A stretch of DNA of 37,769 nucleotides from a bacterium (GTDB lineage: Bacteria; Patescibacteriota; Minisyncoccia; Minisyncoccales; JAGGXC01), in the NCBI GenBank assembly GCA_021163265.1, contig JAGGXC010000001.1, positions 1 to 37,769 of the forward strand, given 5' to 3'. A program made the position numbers and the translations under genes. A model generated the notes under the pieces. That model had not been told where the DNA came from, made no database searches, and saw nothing but the letters and a program-made list of their open reading frames with translations. Shown here in pieces: positions 28,004-36,942 of this stretch (position 1 is its first letter; each line of letters opens with the position of its first letter).

Positions 28004-28537
28004 ATGACTCAACCTTTGAAGTTTCTAAATCCAGAAGAGATTTTAAAAAAGATGAGGATTGAAAAGCATATGCTGGCAGCTGATTTTGGCTGTGGGGCAG
28101 GTGGTTGGGCAATTCCGTTGGCTAAGAAGCTTACTCGGGGAAGAGTATATGCATTTGATGTGCAAGAAGAAATGCTTTCAGCGCTGAAGAGTCGAGCCAG
28201 GCTTCTAAAGGCTTTCAATATTGAGCCTATTCTTTGCGACTTAGAAGATTCCAGAGGAGTAAATCTTGCAGACAAAACTATGGATTTGGTTTTGATAACA
28301 AATCTTTTATTTCAGGTAAAAGAGAAAAAGAGAATATTAAAGGAGGCCAAGAGGATTTTAAAAAAAGGAGGTCAACTTCTTGTAGTGGATTGGTATGAGA
28401 ACAGTTCTTTCGGTCCTAAAGAAAAAAGAGTTTCTCCAGAAGAGGTTAAAAAACTTGCTAAAAGTCTTGGTTTTGAATTGGAGCAAGAATTAGAAGCAGG
28501 GGATTATCATTATGCCTTGATATTTACTAAACCATAG
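28004..28537 (+). CDS. Class I SAM-dependent methyltransferase
   Basis: MLAADFGCGAGGWAIPLAKKLTRGRVYAFDVQEEML...DLVLITNLLFQVKEKKRILKEAKRILKKGGQLLVVDW; ATG 28004. Confidence 0.88.
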   Translation: MTQPLKFLNPEEILKKMRIEKHMLAADFGCGAGGWAIPLAKKLTRGRVYAFDVQEEMLSALKSRARLLKAFNIEPILCDLEDSRGVNLADKTMDLVLITNLLFQVKEKKRILKEAKRILKKGGQLLVVDWYENSSFGPKEKRVSPEEVKKLAKSLGFELEQELEAGDYHYALIFTKP

Positions 28538-28669
28538 GTTTGTTTTATACTTAAAAAGAAGGTGTGGAAAAAAAGATTTAAAAACTTTTTTAGATGTGTT
28601 AATCTTTAGAGTAAGATAAAAAAAATTAAAAAAACAAAAAGGTCGAAAAAAATTATCTAAATATCTCAT

Positions 28670-29137
28670 ATGAAAAAGACAATAATAGCTTCAGTCATAA
28701 TAGGTCTTTTGATCGGATTTGTTGTTCCTTTACTGGTTGCAGGGCAAGCGACAGCTCCTGATAGTTGTGTAATTCGAAAAGATCTATCAAGAATCGGTTT
28801 AGACGATTGTCCTGCGCCTGGTAATGTTGCTAATTTCGAGCTGTTTTATGGAGCAGGGGTAGGACAGCCTACTCCGGATGCTACTCACAAAGTAGGAGGC
28901 GGTATGTGTTGTTTGTTTAATACCGTACTGTATGCAACTGACTGGATTTTCATTATTATTCTTGCTATTGTGATTATCTTTGTATTGATGGGTGCGTTTA
29001 CTTTGCTTACTTCTGCTGGTTCTGATGAGAAGGTGAATACAGGAAGAAATTATATTATCTTTGCGTTGATAGGATTGGGTGCTGCTTTGTTAGCAAGAGC
29101 TTTTCCTTATATCTTGAGGACGATAATGGGTGTGTAA
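28670..29137 (+). CDS. Small multi-TM secreted/membrane protein, TrbC/VirB2-like topology
   Basis: Signal-like N-terminus and two C-terminal TM helices (WIFIIILAIVIIFVLMGAFTLL; NYIIFALIGLGAALLARAFPYIL). Confidence 0.5.
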   Translation: MKKTIIASVIIGLLIGFVVPLLVAGQATAPDSCVIRKDLSRIGLDDCPAPGNVANFELFYGAGVGQPTPDATHKVGGGMCCLFNTVLYATDWIFIIILAIVIIFVLMGAFTLLTSAGSDEKVNTGRNYIIFALIGLGAALLARAFPYILRTIMGV

Positions 29138-29217
29138 GGTTTGTATTGCGAGAGAGAAGATTGAAATTTATATAATTTGACTTTATTTCCAAGAATGTGT
29201 TAGGCTGAAAAAGCCTT

Positions 29218-29301
29218 GCCCTCGTGGCGGAATTGGTATACGCGCAACGCTTAGGACGTTGTTCCTGTAAAGGATTGGAGGTTCGAATCCTCCCGAGGGC
29301 A
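29218..29301 (+). tRNA. tRNA-Leu(TAG)
   Basis: GCCCTCGTGGCGGAATTGGTATACGCGCAACGCTTAGGACGTTG...GGAGGTTCGAATCCTCCCGAGGGCA. Confidence 0.94.
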
Positions 29302-29332
29302 TCAAAAATCCCGACGATGTCGGGATTTTTGA
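29302..29332. terminator. Bidirectional intrinsic terminator after tRNA-Leu
   Basis: TCAAAAATCCCGAC-GAT-GTCGGGATTTTTGA, perfect 14-bp stem. Confidence 0.88.
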
Positions 29333-29357
29333 TTTTAGGAGGACTTTTTCTTGTTTT

Positions 29358-29807
29358 CTATATTATCTTTATCTTCTTTTTCTTTGCTTTCTCTTTTTTT
29401 GTCTTTGGTATTCTGATTACAAGAATTCCTTCTTGAATCGAAGCGTGAACTTTTCTGCTATCTATCTTTTCTGGCAAAATAATTTTTCGAGAAAATGGTC
29501 CCCACCAACATTCTTGCAAGAGATATTCTTTGTTTTTATTTTGTTCGTCGGGTTCTGGACGCACGCCTCTTATTTCCAGCATGTCTTCTTCTACGGAGAT
29601 ATCTAAGTCCTTTTGTTTTACTCCTGCTATAGGACTTTGCACGATAATCTCGGAATCTGTTTGATATACATCAACAACTAATTCTCCTTCTATATCAAAC
29701 CACTTATCTTTGACTTCTTCTTTTGCCTTTTCTTTTTTTCTTCCTCTTTTTCTTTTTTTTGAGGAGGGATTTTTTGAGTTTATTTCTATTTTTCTGAAAA
29801 AAAACAT
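29358..29807 (-). CDS. Hsp20/alpha-crystallin small heat-shock protein
   Basis: EGELVVDVYQTDSEIIVQSPIAGVKQKDLDISVEEDMLEIRGVR...CWWGPFSRKIILPEKIDSRKVHASIQEGILVIRIPK. Confidence 0.92.
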   Translation of the reverse strand: MFFFRKIEINSKNPSSKKRKRGRKKEKAKEEVKDKWFDIEGELVVDVYQTDSEIIVQSPIAGVKQKDLDISVEEDMLEIRGVRPEPDEQNKNKEYLLQECWWGPFSRKIILPEKIDSRKVHASIQEGILVIRIPKTKKEKAKKKKIKII

Positions 29808-29814
29808 ACCTTGT

Positions 29815-30525
29815 TTATTTAAGTTTGCAAATACTAGCAATTGTTTTCAGTTTTTGGAAGCCCCAGAATACAAACATTCCCATTCCTAAGAGGAGAAAGG
29901 AGGGAAAACTGATTTGTGTTGCACCTCTGAGTTTTATTATAGAGATATCAAAAACGCCATGCAAGGAAACGGCAAGAGCAATTCCAGCAATAATGAGCAA
30001 TGTTTTATTTTTATTCTCAAAAAAAGAAAAAGCAAGGAAAAATCCTATAATACCTCCGCAAAGAGCATGGAGAAATGTTGCTCCGACAAATCTTAAAGTA
30101 GTTAAAATCAGGGTATTAATAACAGGTTGAGCCTCCCCGATAAGATAGAAGATATTTTCAATAGCGGCAAAACCAAGACCTGCTATTACCATATAGAGCA
30201 TAGCATCTAGCGGTTCATCAAACTCAGGGTCCGAGATAGCTATTTTTCTAACTACTATATACTTTGATAATTCTTCGATAAAAGCTACAGCTAAAAAATA
30301 TTTCAAAGCTATGCTTATCCAGGAAGAATTATTAAAAAAAGAATGAAGAGGGCTTAATCTAATAGCTGCTCCAGCGATTATAGCAACAGAAGCTGCTATG
30401 AGTCCATAGAGAAAAACTTTAAGAATCATTTGATTTGATTCTGGATGGACGTCTTCTTTTAAAAAAAATGAAAGCCAAATAATGCTAGGTAAAATTCCTA
30501 AAATTATATAAAAAAACATTAACAT
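29815..30525 (-). CDS. PrsW-family intramembrane metalloprotease-like protein
   Basis: VAFIEELSKYIVVR...DEPLDAMLYMVIAGLGFAAIENIFYL...GATFLHALCGGIIGFFLA...SLHGVFD. Confidence 0.88.
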   Translation of the reverse strand: MLMFFYIILGILPSIIWLSFFLKEDVHPESNQMILKVFLYGLIAASVAIIAGAAIRLSPLHSFFNNSSWISIALKYFLAVAFIEELSKYIVVRKIAISDPEFDEPLDAMLYMVIAGLGFAAIENIFYLIGEAQPVINTLILTTLRFVGATFLHALCGGIIGFFLAFSFFENKNKTLLIIAGIALAVSLHGVFDISIIKLRGATQISFPSFLLLGMGMFVFWGFQKLKTIASICKLK

Positions 30526-30552
30526 ATCTTAATTATAATTCTTTTGATTCTG

Positions 30553-31704
30553 TTAGTCTAATTTTAAATTGGCAATTGCTTTAATTTTTTGCCATGATTT
30601 TTTCTCTTTCCTGTGAAAATAAGCAGCAATTGCTGTCATTACCGCATTATCTGTGCAATAACGAACAGGAGGAATATAAAGAGCACAATCCTGCAGTTGT
30701 TCTCTAACTTTTTTTGAAAGCTGATTTTGTAATTCTTTGTTAGCGGAAACTCCGCCTCCCAAGATAATTGATTTTACTCTAAAATCCTTTGCTGCTTTTA
30801 TTGTTTTTTTAATCAATACATCTATTATTGCTTGCTGTGCTTCAAAACACATTTCCCTAATGTAGTTTTTGTTTTTTTGAAAAGAAGAGCTTCTCTTTTT
30901 GAAATCATACAACACAGCAGTTTTTAGACCCGAGAAACTGAAATCGTAATCTTTGCTGTATATCATTGGTCGGGGGAGAGAAATACCTATTGTTTTCTTT
31001 TTTAATTTCTCTGCCTTTTTGGCAATAATTGGACCTCCGGGGTATCCAAGACCTAATATTCTTGCAATTTTATCCAGACATTCACCTGCTGCATCATCTC
31101 TTGTTTCTCCTATAATTTTGTAGTCTTTTTGTTTTTTGATATAAATAAGTTGAGTGTGCCCTCCAGAGACTATTAAAGCAATAGCTGGAAATCTAAATTT
31201 CTTGTTATTTAAAAGGTTGACATAAATGTGAGCTTCAATATGGTTTACAGGAATGAGAGGCACGTTCCATAAAAAAGATAATGCACGAGCGAAATTTATT
31301 CCTACCCAGAGGCATGGTTCCAATCCTGGTCCGATAGTAATAGCTATAGCATCAACTTTTGGTTTTTTGGATTTTTCTACAAACTCTAAGATATTGTTTA
31401 GTAGTTCAGGTTCCTTTATTAATATTTTTTTTAGTACTTGTTTTTGTGTCTTTTTGATTTTTTTAAGAGAGACTTTTTTTATTCCTTTTGCTTTTCTGAT
31501 AACTGTCTGGAGAACAGGTATTAGATTTTTTTGATGGGCTCTTTTTGCAAGTGTAGGCCAGATACCACCCCATTTTTTATGAATTTCTATTTGAGAGGAG
31601 ACAATTTCAGACAAAATATTAAAATCTAACTCCTTGTTTTTTTGAGCTTCTATTATAGCAATACAGGTATCATCGCAAGAAGTTTCAATAGCTAATATTT
31701 TCAT
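30553..31704 (-). CDS. tsaD: tRNA N6-adenosine threonylcarbamoyltransferase TsaD
   Basis: MKILAIETSCDDTCIAII...PVNHIEAHIYVNLL...ALIVSGGHTQLI...DDAAGECLDKIARILGLGYPGGP. Confidence 0.96.
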   Translation of the reverse strand: MKILAIETSCDDTCIAIIEAQKNKELDFNILSEIVSSQIEIHKKWGGIWPTLAKRAHQKNLIPVLQTVIRKAKGIKKVSLKKIKKTQKQVLKKILIKEPELLNNILEFVEKSKKPKVDAIAITIGPGLEPCLWVGINFARALSFLWNVPLIPVNHIEAHIYVNLLNNKKFRFPAIALIVSGGHTQLIYIKKQKDYKIIGETRDDAAGECLDKIARILGLGYPGGPIIAKKAEKLKKKTIGISLPRPMIYSKDYDFSFSGLKTAVLYDFKKRSSSFQKNKNYIREMCFEAQQAIIDVLIKKTIKAAKDFRVKSIILGGGVSANKELQNQLSKKVREQLQDCALYIPPVRYCTDNAVMTAIAAYFHRKEKKSWQKIKAIANLKLD

Positions 31705-31857
31705 ATTAGTTTAATTTAGCAATTATAAAAAAATAAGCAATCTTTAATATTCAATACTTAATTAGGTAAAACTGGTCTATTATTTTGAATGCTACGAAAA
31801 TATTAATTGTTTATCCTTGATATTTTTTTAATTTTAGACTAAAATTTTATCAATTGA

Positions 31858-31929
31858 GGCCCCATCGTCTAATGGCCAGGACAGCAGGCTTTCAATCTGC
31901 TAATAGGGGTTCGATTCCCCTTGGGGCCG
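31858..31929 (+). tRNA. tRNA-Glu(TTC)
   Basis: GGCCCCATCGTCTAATGGCCAGGACAGCAGGCTTTCAATCTGCTAATAGGGGTTCGATTCCCCTTGGGGCCG. Confidence 0.93.
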
Positions 31930-31981
31930 CTTATTTTAAAAGTGAGTTTTAATCTCGTCTTTTTTTTGTTAACATAATTTA

Positions 31982-33520
31982 ATGTCAGAAGAGTATTATC
32001 TTAAGATTGGAAGAGCGTCAGATATAGAAAATCCGAGAGAAAGAATCATTTATAGATTACTAGAAATATTTCCTGGAGCTCTATCATGGGGAAGCCTGAT
32101 AGCTCTTTTTTTGTTGGCTTGGAAAAGACCTCTTTGGGTAGCGGTATTTGCTATAGCATTTGCTTTCTTTTGGTTGCTTAGAATGATTTATCGGAGCTTA
32201 TTGCTTCGTGTTGGTTTTAAGAAAATGAAAGAGCACGAAAAGATTAACTGGATTAAAAGGTTAGAAGACCTTAAAGAAAAAGATTGGCGGAGATATTACC
32301 ATTTAGTAGTTTTTCCGGTTTATAAAGAGCCTTTAGAAGTTTTGAGAGCAAGCTTGCTTGCGATAGAGAAAAGTGATTATCCAAAAGATAGGATAATTTT
32401 AGTTATCGGAGCAGAAGAAAGAGCTAAAGAAAAAATGAAACTAGTGATAGCCGCTTTAGAAAAAGAGTTTTCAAGTAAGTTTTTTAAATTTTTAGTAGTT
32501 TGGCATCCTGAAGGTATTCCAGGAGAAATAGCAGGTAAAAGCTCTAATGAAACTTGGGCCGTGAAGAAAGCGAAGAAAGTAATTATAGATCGGCTTGGTA
32601 TTCCCTACGAAAATATTATTTTTTCATCGTTTGACGCTGACACAGTAGTGTTTCCTAAATATTTCAGTTGTCTTACTTTTCATTATCTTACATCTAAAAA
32701 TCCTAACCGTAGAAGCTTTCAGCCGATTCCCCTGTTTATTAATAACATATGGCAAGCTCCGTTTTTCTCTCGTCTTTTCTCGTTTTCTTCTACTTTTTGG
32801 AACACAATGAATCAAGCAAGTCCAGATAATCTAGTTACTTTTTCTTCACATTCTATGAGCTTCAAAACTTTGGTAGAGGTTGGTTTTAAGCAAACAAATG
32901 TAGTCAGCGATGACTCTCGGATTTTTTGGCAGTGTTTTTTAAAATATAATGGAGATTATCGTGTTCAACCTCTTTATTATCCTGTTTCAATGGATGCGGT
33001 AGTTGCGAAAGGATATTTTCAAACTATGAAGAATGTTTATAAACAACAAAGAAGATGGGCGTATGGAGCGGGAGAAGTTCCTTATCTTTTATTTGGCTTT
33101 TTAAAAAATAAAAAAATTCCTCTTCTAAAAAAGATTCGTTATGGTTTTGTGACTATCGAAGGGTATTGGTCTTGGGCAACATCAAGTTTTATTTTATTTT
33201 TTATTGGATGGCTTCCTTTAGTTTTAGGGGGTCATGAATTTACTCAGACTTTGTTTTCTTACAATCTTCCTTGGGTTCTTAGAAATATGATGACTTTGGC
33301 AATGGTTGGGTTAGTTGTATCGGCTTATTTTAGTATAGTGCTTCTTCCTCCGAAACCTCCTGAGTATGGAAGATTAAAATATCTTGCTCTTGCACTTGAA
33401 TGGTTGGTTGTGCCAGTGGTAATGCTTATCTTTACTCCTCTTCCAGCACTTGAAGCTCAGACTCGTTGGATGTTGGGAAAATATATGGGTTTTTGGTATA
33501 CCGAGAAGGTAAGGAAATAG
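31982..33520 (+). CDS. Membrane-embedded family 2 glycosyltransferase
   Basis: YHLVVFPVYKEPLEVLRASLLAIEKSDYPKDRIILVIGAEE...FSSFDADTVV...QQRRWAYG (QxxRW); C-terminal TM helices. Confidence 0.88.
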   Translation: MSEEYYLKIGRASDIENPRERIIYRLLEIFPGALSWGSLIALFLLAWKRPLWVAVFAIAFAFFWLLRMIYRSLLLRVGFKKMKEHEKINWIKRLEDLKEKDWRRYYHLVVFPVYKEPLEVLRASLLAIEKSDYPKDRIILVIGAEERAKEKMKLVIAALEKEFSSKFFKFLVVWHPEGIPGEIAGKSSNETWAVKKAKKVIIDRLGIPYENIIFSSFDADTVVFPKYFSCLTFHYLTSKNPNRRSFQPIPLFINNIWQAPFFSRLFSFSSTFWNTMNQASPDNLVTFSSHSMSFKTLVEVGFKQTNVVSDDSRIFWQCFLKYNGDYRVQPLYYPVSMDAVVAKGYFQTMKNVYKQQRRWAYGAGEVPYLLFGFLKNKKIPLLKKIRYGFVTIEGYWSWATSSFILFFIGWLPLVLGGHEFTQTLFSYNLPWVLRNMMTLAMVGLVVSAYFSIVLLPPKPPEYGRLKYLALALEWLVVPVVMLIFTPLPALEAQTRWMLGKYMGFWYTEKVRK

Positions 33521-35686
33521 TTATTCTAAGTGTATTCTTTTTCTAAAATCTTCTAGTTTTTTTCTCAAAATAGGATGTTTCTCTAGGTTTGGATCTCTCT
33601 CTAGAATTTCTTTTGCTATTTTTTTTGTTTTTTCCACTAAAAATATATCTGTGAGAGCGGACATGGCAAGATCTGGAATACCCCATTGCCGTGTTCCGGA
33701 AAGGTTTCCAGGACCTCTTATTTTTAAATCTTTCTCTGATAAAGCAAAACCATCTTCCGATTCTACTAAAGCCTTGAGTCGTTGTCGTGTTTTTTTAGCA
33801 GGAGAATCTGTAAAGAGAAAACAGAATGATTGATATTTTGATCTTCCTACTCTTCCTCTAAATTGATGTAGTTGTGCTAATCCAAATCGTTCAGCTCCTT
33901 CGATGATCATTACCGTGGCATCAGGGACATCTACTCCTACTTCAACTACTGAGGTAGAAACAAGAATATCTATCTTCTTGTTTTTGAAATCATTCATTAT
34001 TCTTTCTTTCTCTTTTGATGGCATCTTTCCGTGCAACATTCCTACTTTAAGATCGGGGAATATTTCTTTTGAGAGTTTTTCGTATTCTTCTTTAACTGCT
34101 TTTACTTCTGCCCAGCTCAAAATCGCTCTTTTCTTTTTAGTCAAACGGGAAGAAGTAATTTTTTCTAAATCTTGGTTTTGAGATTCTATTCGTGGGCAAA
34201 TTACAAAAGCCTGCCCCCCCTTTTTTATTTGTTTTCTTACAAAATCATAAGCTTTTTGACGGTTGGCAGGACTTACTACTTTTGTAATGATTTTTTTTCT
34301 TCCTTTTGGCATTTCGTCAAGAAGAGATAGATCTAGATCTCCGTAAATACTTAAAGCCAATGTTCGGGGGATGGGAGTAGCTGTCATGGAAAGAAGGTGA
34401 GGAATTGCTTGGATTTCTGTTTGTTTTGTTGGATTGAGAAGTTTTGCTCTTTGTTCTACTCCAAAACGATGTTGTTCATCCAGAATTACCAACGCTAGAT
34501 TTTTGAATTTCACTTTATCTTGAATTAAGGCATGGGTTCCAATAAGGATATCTATTTCTCCATTTGCTGTTTTCTCAAGGATTTTTTTTCTGGAGATTTC
34601 AATAATTTCTTTCAGTTTTTTGGATACGAATTTATCTGTTTTGCCTGTAAGAAGGCCAATGTTGAGTTTGAAGTCTGCTAGTAGTTTAGTAATTTCTTGG
34701 AAATGTTGTTTTGCGAGAATTTCAGTAGGTGCCATAAAAGCTACCTGATAACCTGCTTTTGTAACATTAAGCGCTGCAATTGTTGCTACCACTGTTTTGC
34801 CTGATCCAACATCTCCTTCTAGTAGTCTGTTCATAGGATGGGGTTTTTCCATATTCTTTAAAATTTGCCAAACACATTTTTTTTGGGCACCTGTAAGAGT
34901 AAAAGGCAAAGAATTTATAAATTCTTTGATTAATTCAATGTTGATAGGAATTGCTATTGCTTTCTGCTGCGCTATTTTCTGTCTTTCTTTTAGAACTGAT
35001 AACTGGATTAGGAAAAGTTCTTCAAAAGCAAATCTCTCTTGAGCTTTTTTCGCTAGAGCTTTTGAGCTAGGAAAATGAATTTGCCAAAGAGCTTTGGTTA
35101 ACTCCATTAGTTTGTATTTTTGTCTTATATCTGGCGGAATTGGGTCTTGAATTTTGTCTTTCAACTTTATCAAAAGTGGTTTGATAATATATCTTAACCA
35201 CCGTGAAGAAAGTCCTTCTGTTTCAGGATACACCGGAACTAATCTTCCGGTATGAGTGAATCCTGAAAGCTCTTTTTTGTCGGTTATTTTTTCACGGGCA
35301 GGATTGCTTAAATAAAGACCGTCTTCTCCTCTTACTACTTTTCCTGCCAAACAAAGAGTGTCTTTTTCTTTAATCGTGTTTGTGAGATATGGCTGGTTGA
35401 ACCATACTACTTTGATTGCTCCAGTTTTGTCTTCGACTATAGCTTGGGTTAAAAACATTCTTTTTTTCCATGTTCTTGATGTCTCTATTTTCAGTACTTT
35501 TCCTAGAATGCAGCAAACCTCTCCTACTTTAACTTCTGCAATGGGAACTATTTTCGAGAAATCATCATAACGATGAGGAAAATGAAATAAAAGATCGCGG
35601 AGCGTTTTTATTCCTAATTTCTTTAATTTCTTTTGGTAAGTCGGTCCAATCCGAGGAATATTTTCAATTGATGTAGACAAATCCAT
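33521..35686 (-). CDS. recG: ATP-dependent DNA helicase RecG
   Basis: NRLLEGDVGSGKTVVATIAAL...VILDEQHRFGVEQRAKL...MTATPIPRTLALSIYGDLDLS...QFRGRVGRSKYQSFC. Confidence 0.97.
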   Translation of the reverse strand: MDLSTSIENIPRIGPTYQKKLKKLGIKTLRDLLFHFPHRYDDFSKIVPIAEVKVGEVCCILGKVLKIETSRTWKKRMFLTQAIVEDKTGAIKVVWFNQPYLTNTIKEKDTLCLAGKVVRGEDGLYLSNPAREKITDKKELSGFTHTGRLVPVYPETEGLSSRWLRYIIKPLLIKLKDKIQDPIPPDIRQKYKLMELTKALWQIHFPSSKALAKKAQERFAFEELFLIQLSVLKERQKIAQQKAIAIPINIELIKEFINSLPFTLTGAQKKCVWQILKNMEKPHPMNRLLEGDVGSGKTVVATIAALNVTKAGYQVAFMAPTEILAKQHFQEITKLLADFKLNIGLLTGKTDKFVSKKLKEIIEISRKKILEKTANGEIDILIGTHALIQDKVKFKNLALVILDEQHRFGVEQRAKLLNPTKQTEIQAIPHLLSMTATPIPRTLALSIYGDLDLSLLDEMPKGRKKIITKVVSPANRQKAYDFVRKQIKKGGQAFVICPRIESQNQDLEKITSSRLTKKKRAILSWAEVKAVKEEYEKLSKEIFPDLKVGMLHGKMPSKEKERIMNDFKNKKIDILVSTSVVEVGVDVPDATVMIIEGAERFGLAQLHQFRGRVGRSKYQSFCFLFTDSPAKKTRQRLKALVESEDGFALSEKDLKIRGPGNLSGTRQWGIPDLAMSALTDIFLVEKTKKIAKEILERDPNLEKHPILRKKLEDFRKRIHLE

Positions 35687-35720
35687 TATTCTTATAATAG
35701 TTTATTGGAATTAATAATCA

Positions 35721-35754
35721 ACAAAAAACACTGTTTATTTCCAGTGTTTTTTGT
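35721..35754. terminator. Intrinsic terminator
   Basis: ACAAAAAACACTG-TTTATTTC-CAGTGTTTTTTGT. Confidence 0.8.
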
Positions 35755-35758
35755 GTTG

Positions 35759-35830
35759 CGTCCTCGAGAGGAGTCGAACCTCTATCTGAGGCTCCGCAAG
35801 CCTCTGTTCTATCCATTGAACTACGAGGAC
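35759..35830 (-). tRNA. tRNA-Arg(GCG)
   Basis: Reverse complement GTCCTCGTAGTTCAATGGATAGAACAGAGGCTTGCGGAGCCTCAGATAGAGGTTCGACTCCTCTCGAGGACG; anticodon loop TTGCGGA. Confidence 0.92.
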
Positions 35831-35835
35831 AGAAG

Positions 35836-35921
35836 CGGTGGGGGTGGGACTCGAACCCACAAGCCCCTCGCGGGGCGCTGGTTTTCAAGACCAGTTCCTT
35901 ACCAATTCGGAGCACCCCACC
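35836..35921 (-). tRNA. tRNA-Ser(TGA)
   Basis: Reverse complement GGTGGGGTGCTCCGAATTGGTAAGGAACTGGTCTTGAAAACCAG...GTGGGTTCGAGTCCCACCCCCACCG. Confidence 0.93.
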
Positions 35922-35989
35922 TTTATTTCTTGAATGTGATTCTTCTGTAGAGTATCATATTTTATTTAGATTCGCAACCTCTAAATTTA

Positions 35990-36017
35990 TTGACATAGCA
36001 ATTGATTGAGCTAAAAT
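35990..36017 (+). promoter_or_regulatory. Predicted sigma70-type promoter of the 36045 ORF
   Basis: TTGACA (35990-35995), 16-nt spacer, TAAAAT (36012-36017); -10 sits in palindrome CTAAAATATTTTAG. Confidence 0.6.
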
Positions 36018-36044
36018 ATTTTAGTTCTTTGAGAAGGTGAAAAA

Positions 36045-36560
36045 GTGGAAATATGTAAGAGAATGAAAATATACATATGCAACGAGTATAGAGGTTATAA
36101 TACTTTTGACGAGAAAATACCTCCGGTTCTAGAAGAATTACGCAGTGGTATTCTGGGGAAAAGATTATTTAGTTCAAGTAAGTCTCTTCAAATTTATGGT
36201 GGATGGAGAAGTAGCAATATTCCTTATTCGTATGAAGTTTTTGAGAAAAATGGTTCTCTTATTCTTTTAGAAATCTGTTATGACGCTTGGAATCGTAGTA
36301 GACCTCATGATATTCATCTGGAGATTATCAATCCAAAACCCGAACTGGTTGAAGCGATTAGAGAGGTAATGTATAAATATCCTGTTTATTCTGAAGGAGA
36401 ATCGGAATGGGATCATTATGTCAAATATAAATGTTGTCCTATCTGTGGATGCTCTCCAGAGAAAGACAGGTTAGGTTTTTATATGGGAGAATGGAAAGAT
36501 GGTCAGTGTCCTAACTGCGGTTGGAGATTTAAATCTGCGCGAACAATACCTCTTGAGTAA
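36045..36560 (+). CDS. Hypothetical protein with C-terminal zinc ribbon
   Basis: CCPICGCSPEKDRLGFYMGEWKDGQCPNCGWRF; GTG start 36045 with AAGGTGA upstream (alternative ATG 36063). Confidence 0.65.
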   Translation: MEICKRMKIYICNEYRGYNTFDEKIPPVLEELRSGILGKRLFSSSKSLQIYGGWRSSNIPYSYEVFEKNGSLILLEICYDAWNRSRPHDIHLEIINPKPELVEAIREVMYKYPVYSEGESEWDHYVKYKCCPICGCSPEKDRLGFYMGEWKDGQCPNCGWRFKSARTIPLE

Positions 36561-36571
36561 AGTTAAAAAAT

Positions 36572-36600
36572 AGCTGAAGTAAAGACTTCAGCTTTTTATT
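36572..36600 (+). terminator. Intrinsic terminator
   Basis: AGCTGAAGT-AAAG-ACTTCAGCT followed by TTTTATT. Confidence 0.8.
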
Positions 36601-36613
36601 TTTTTGGGAGTTA

Positions 36614-36757
36614 CTAATGAGCTAATTTCTCAAAGCAGGCTATATTAATTCTGTATTTTTCTAATCTCTCTGTGGTAAGTAATGCTCCACACTTACATTG
36701 AAGAGATGGAGGATTTTTTCCATATCTTCTACCACAATTCTTACAATACCATTCCAT
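36614..36757 (-). CDS. 47-aa zinc-ribbon microprotein (below ORF-track cutoff)
   Basis: MEWYCKNCGRRYGKNPPSLQCKCGALLTTERLEKYRINIACFEKLAH*; CxxC...CxC knuckles; GGAG upstream of ATG at 36757. Confidence 0.65.
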   Translation of the reverse strand: MEWYCKNCGRRYGKNPPSLQCKCGALLTTERLEKYRINIACFEKLAH

Positions 36758-36815
36758 ATATTATTTCTCCTCTAATCTCTTTTTAGTTTCTTTTTTAAAA
36801 TGTGTCAAATTTCGG

Positions 36816-36903
36816 CGGAGGAGGTGGGACTCGAACCCACAAGCCGCTTTTTACACGGCTACGGTTTAGCAAACCGCTGGCTTACCATTCGCCGCACTCC
36901 TCC
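36816..36903 (-). tRNA. tRNA-Ser(GCT)
   Basis: Reverse complement GGAGGAGTGCGGCGAATGGTAAGCCAGCGGTTTGCTAAACCGT...GTGGGTTCGAGTCCCACCTCCTCCG. Confidence 0.92.
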
Positions 36904-36942
36904 AGCAATCTAAATACAGAGTATCAGTTTTTGCTAAATCAG

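Noticed and set aside
29224-29436. ORF 29224-29436 (+)
   Set aside because: Translation of tRNA-Leu(TAG) plus terminator.
30553-31704. Lys-rich ~45-aa insertion in TsaD (IKKVSLKKIKKTQKQVLKKILIKEPELLNNILEFVEKSKKPK)
   Set aside because: I recall similar insertions in Parcubacteria-type TsaD, and the catalytic motifs are intact; likely lineage-specific, not novel.
35705-35950. ORFs 35705-35950 (+) and 35718-35915 (-)
   Set aside because: Both are translations of tRNA-Arg and tRNA-Ser genes.
3931-36023. Shared 17-mer GAGCTAAAATATTTTAG containing palindrome CTAAAATATTTTAG near 3931 and 36007
   Set aside because: In an AT-rich 37-kb window one such match can arise by chance; the right copy overlaps a -10 box, and no further copies were seen, so not treated as an att site.
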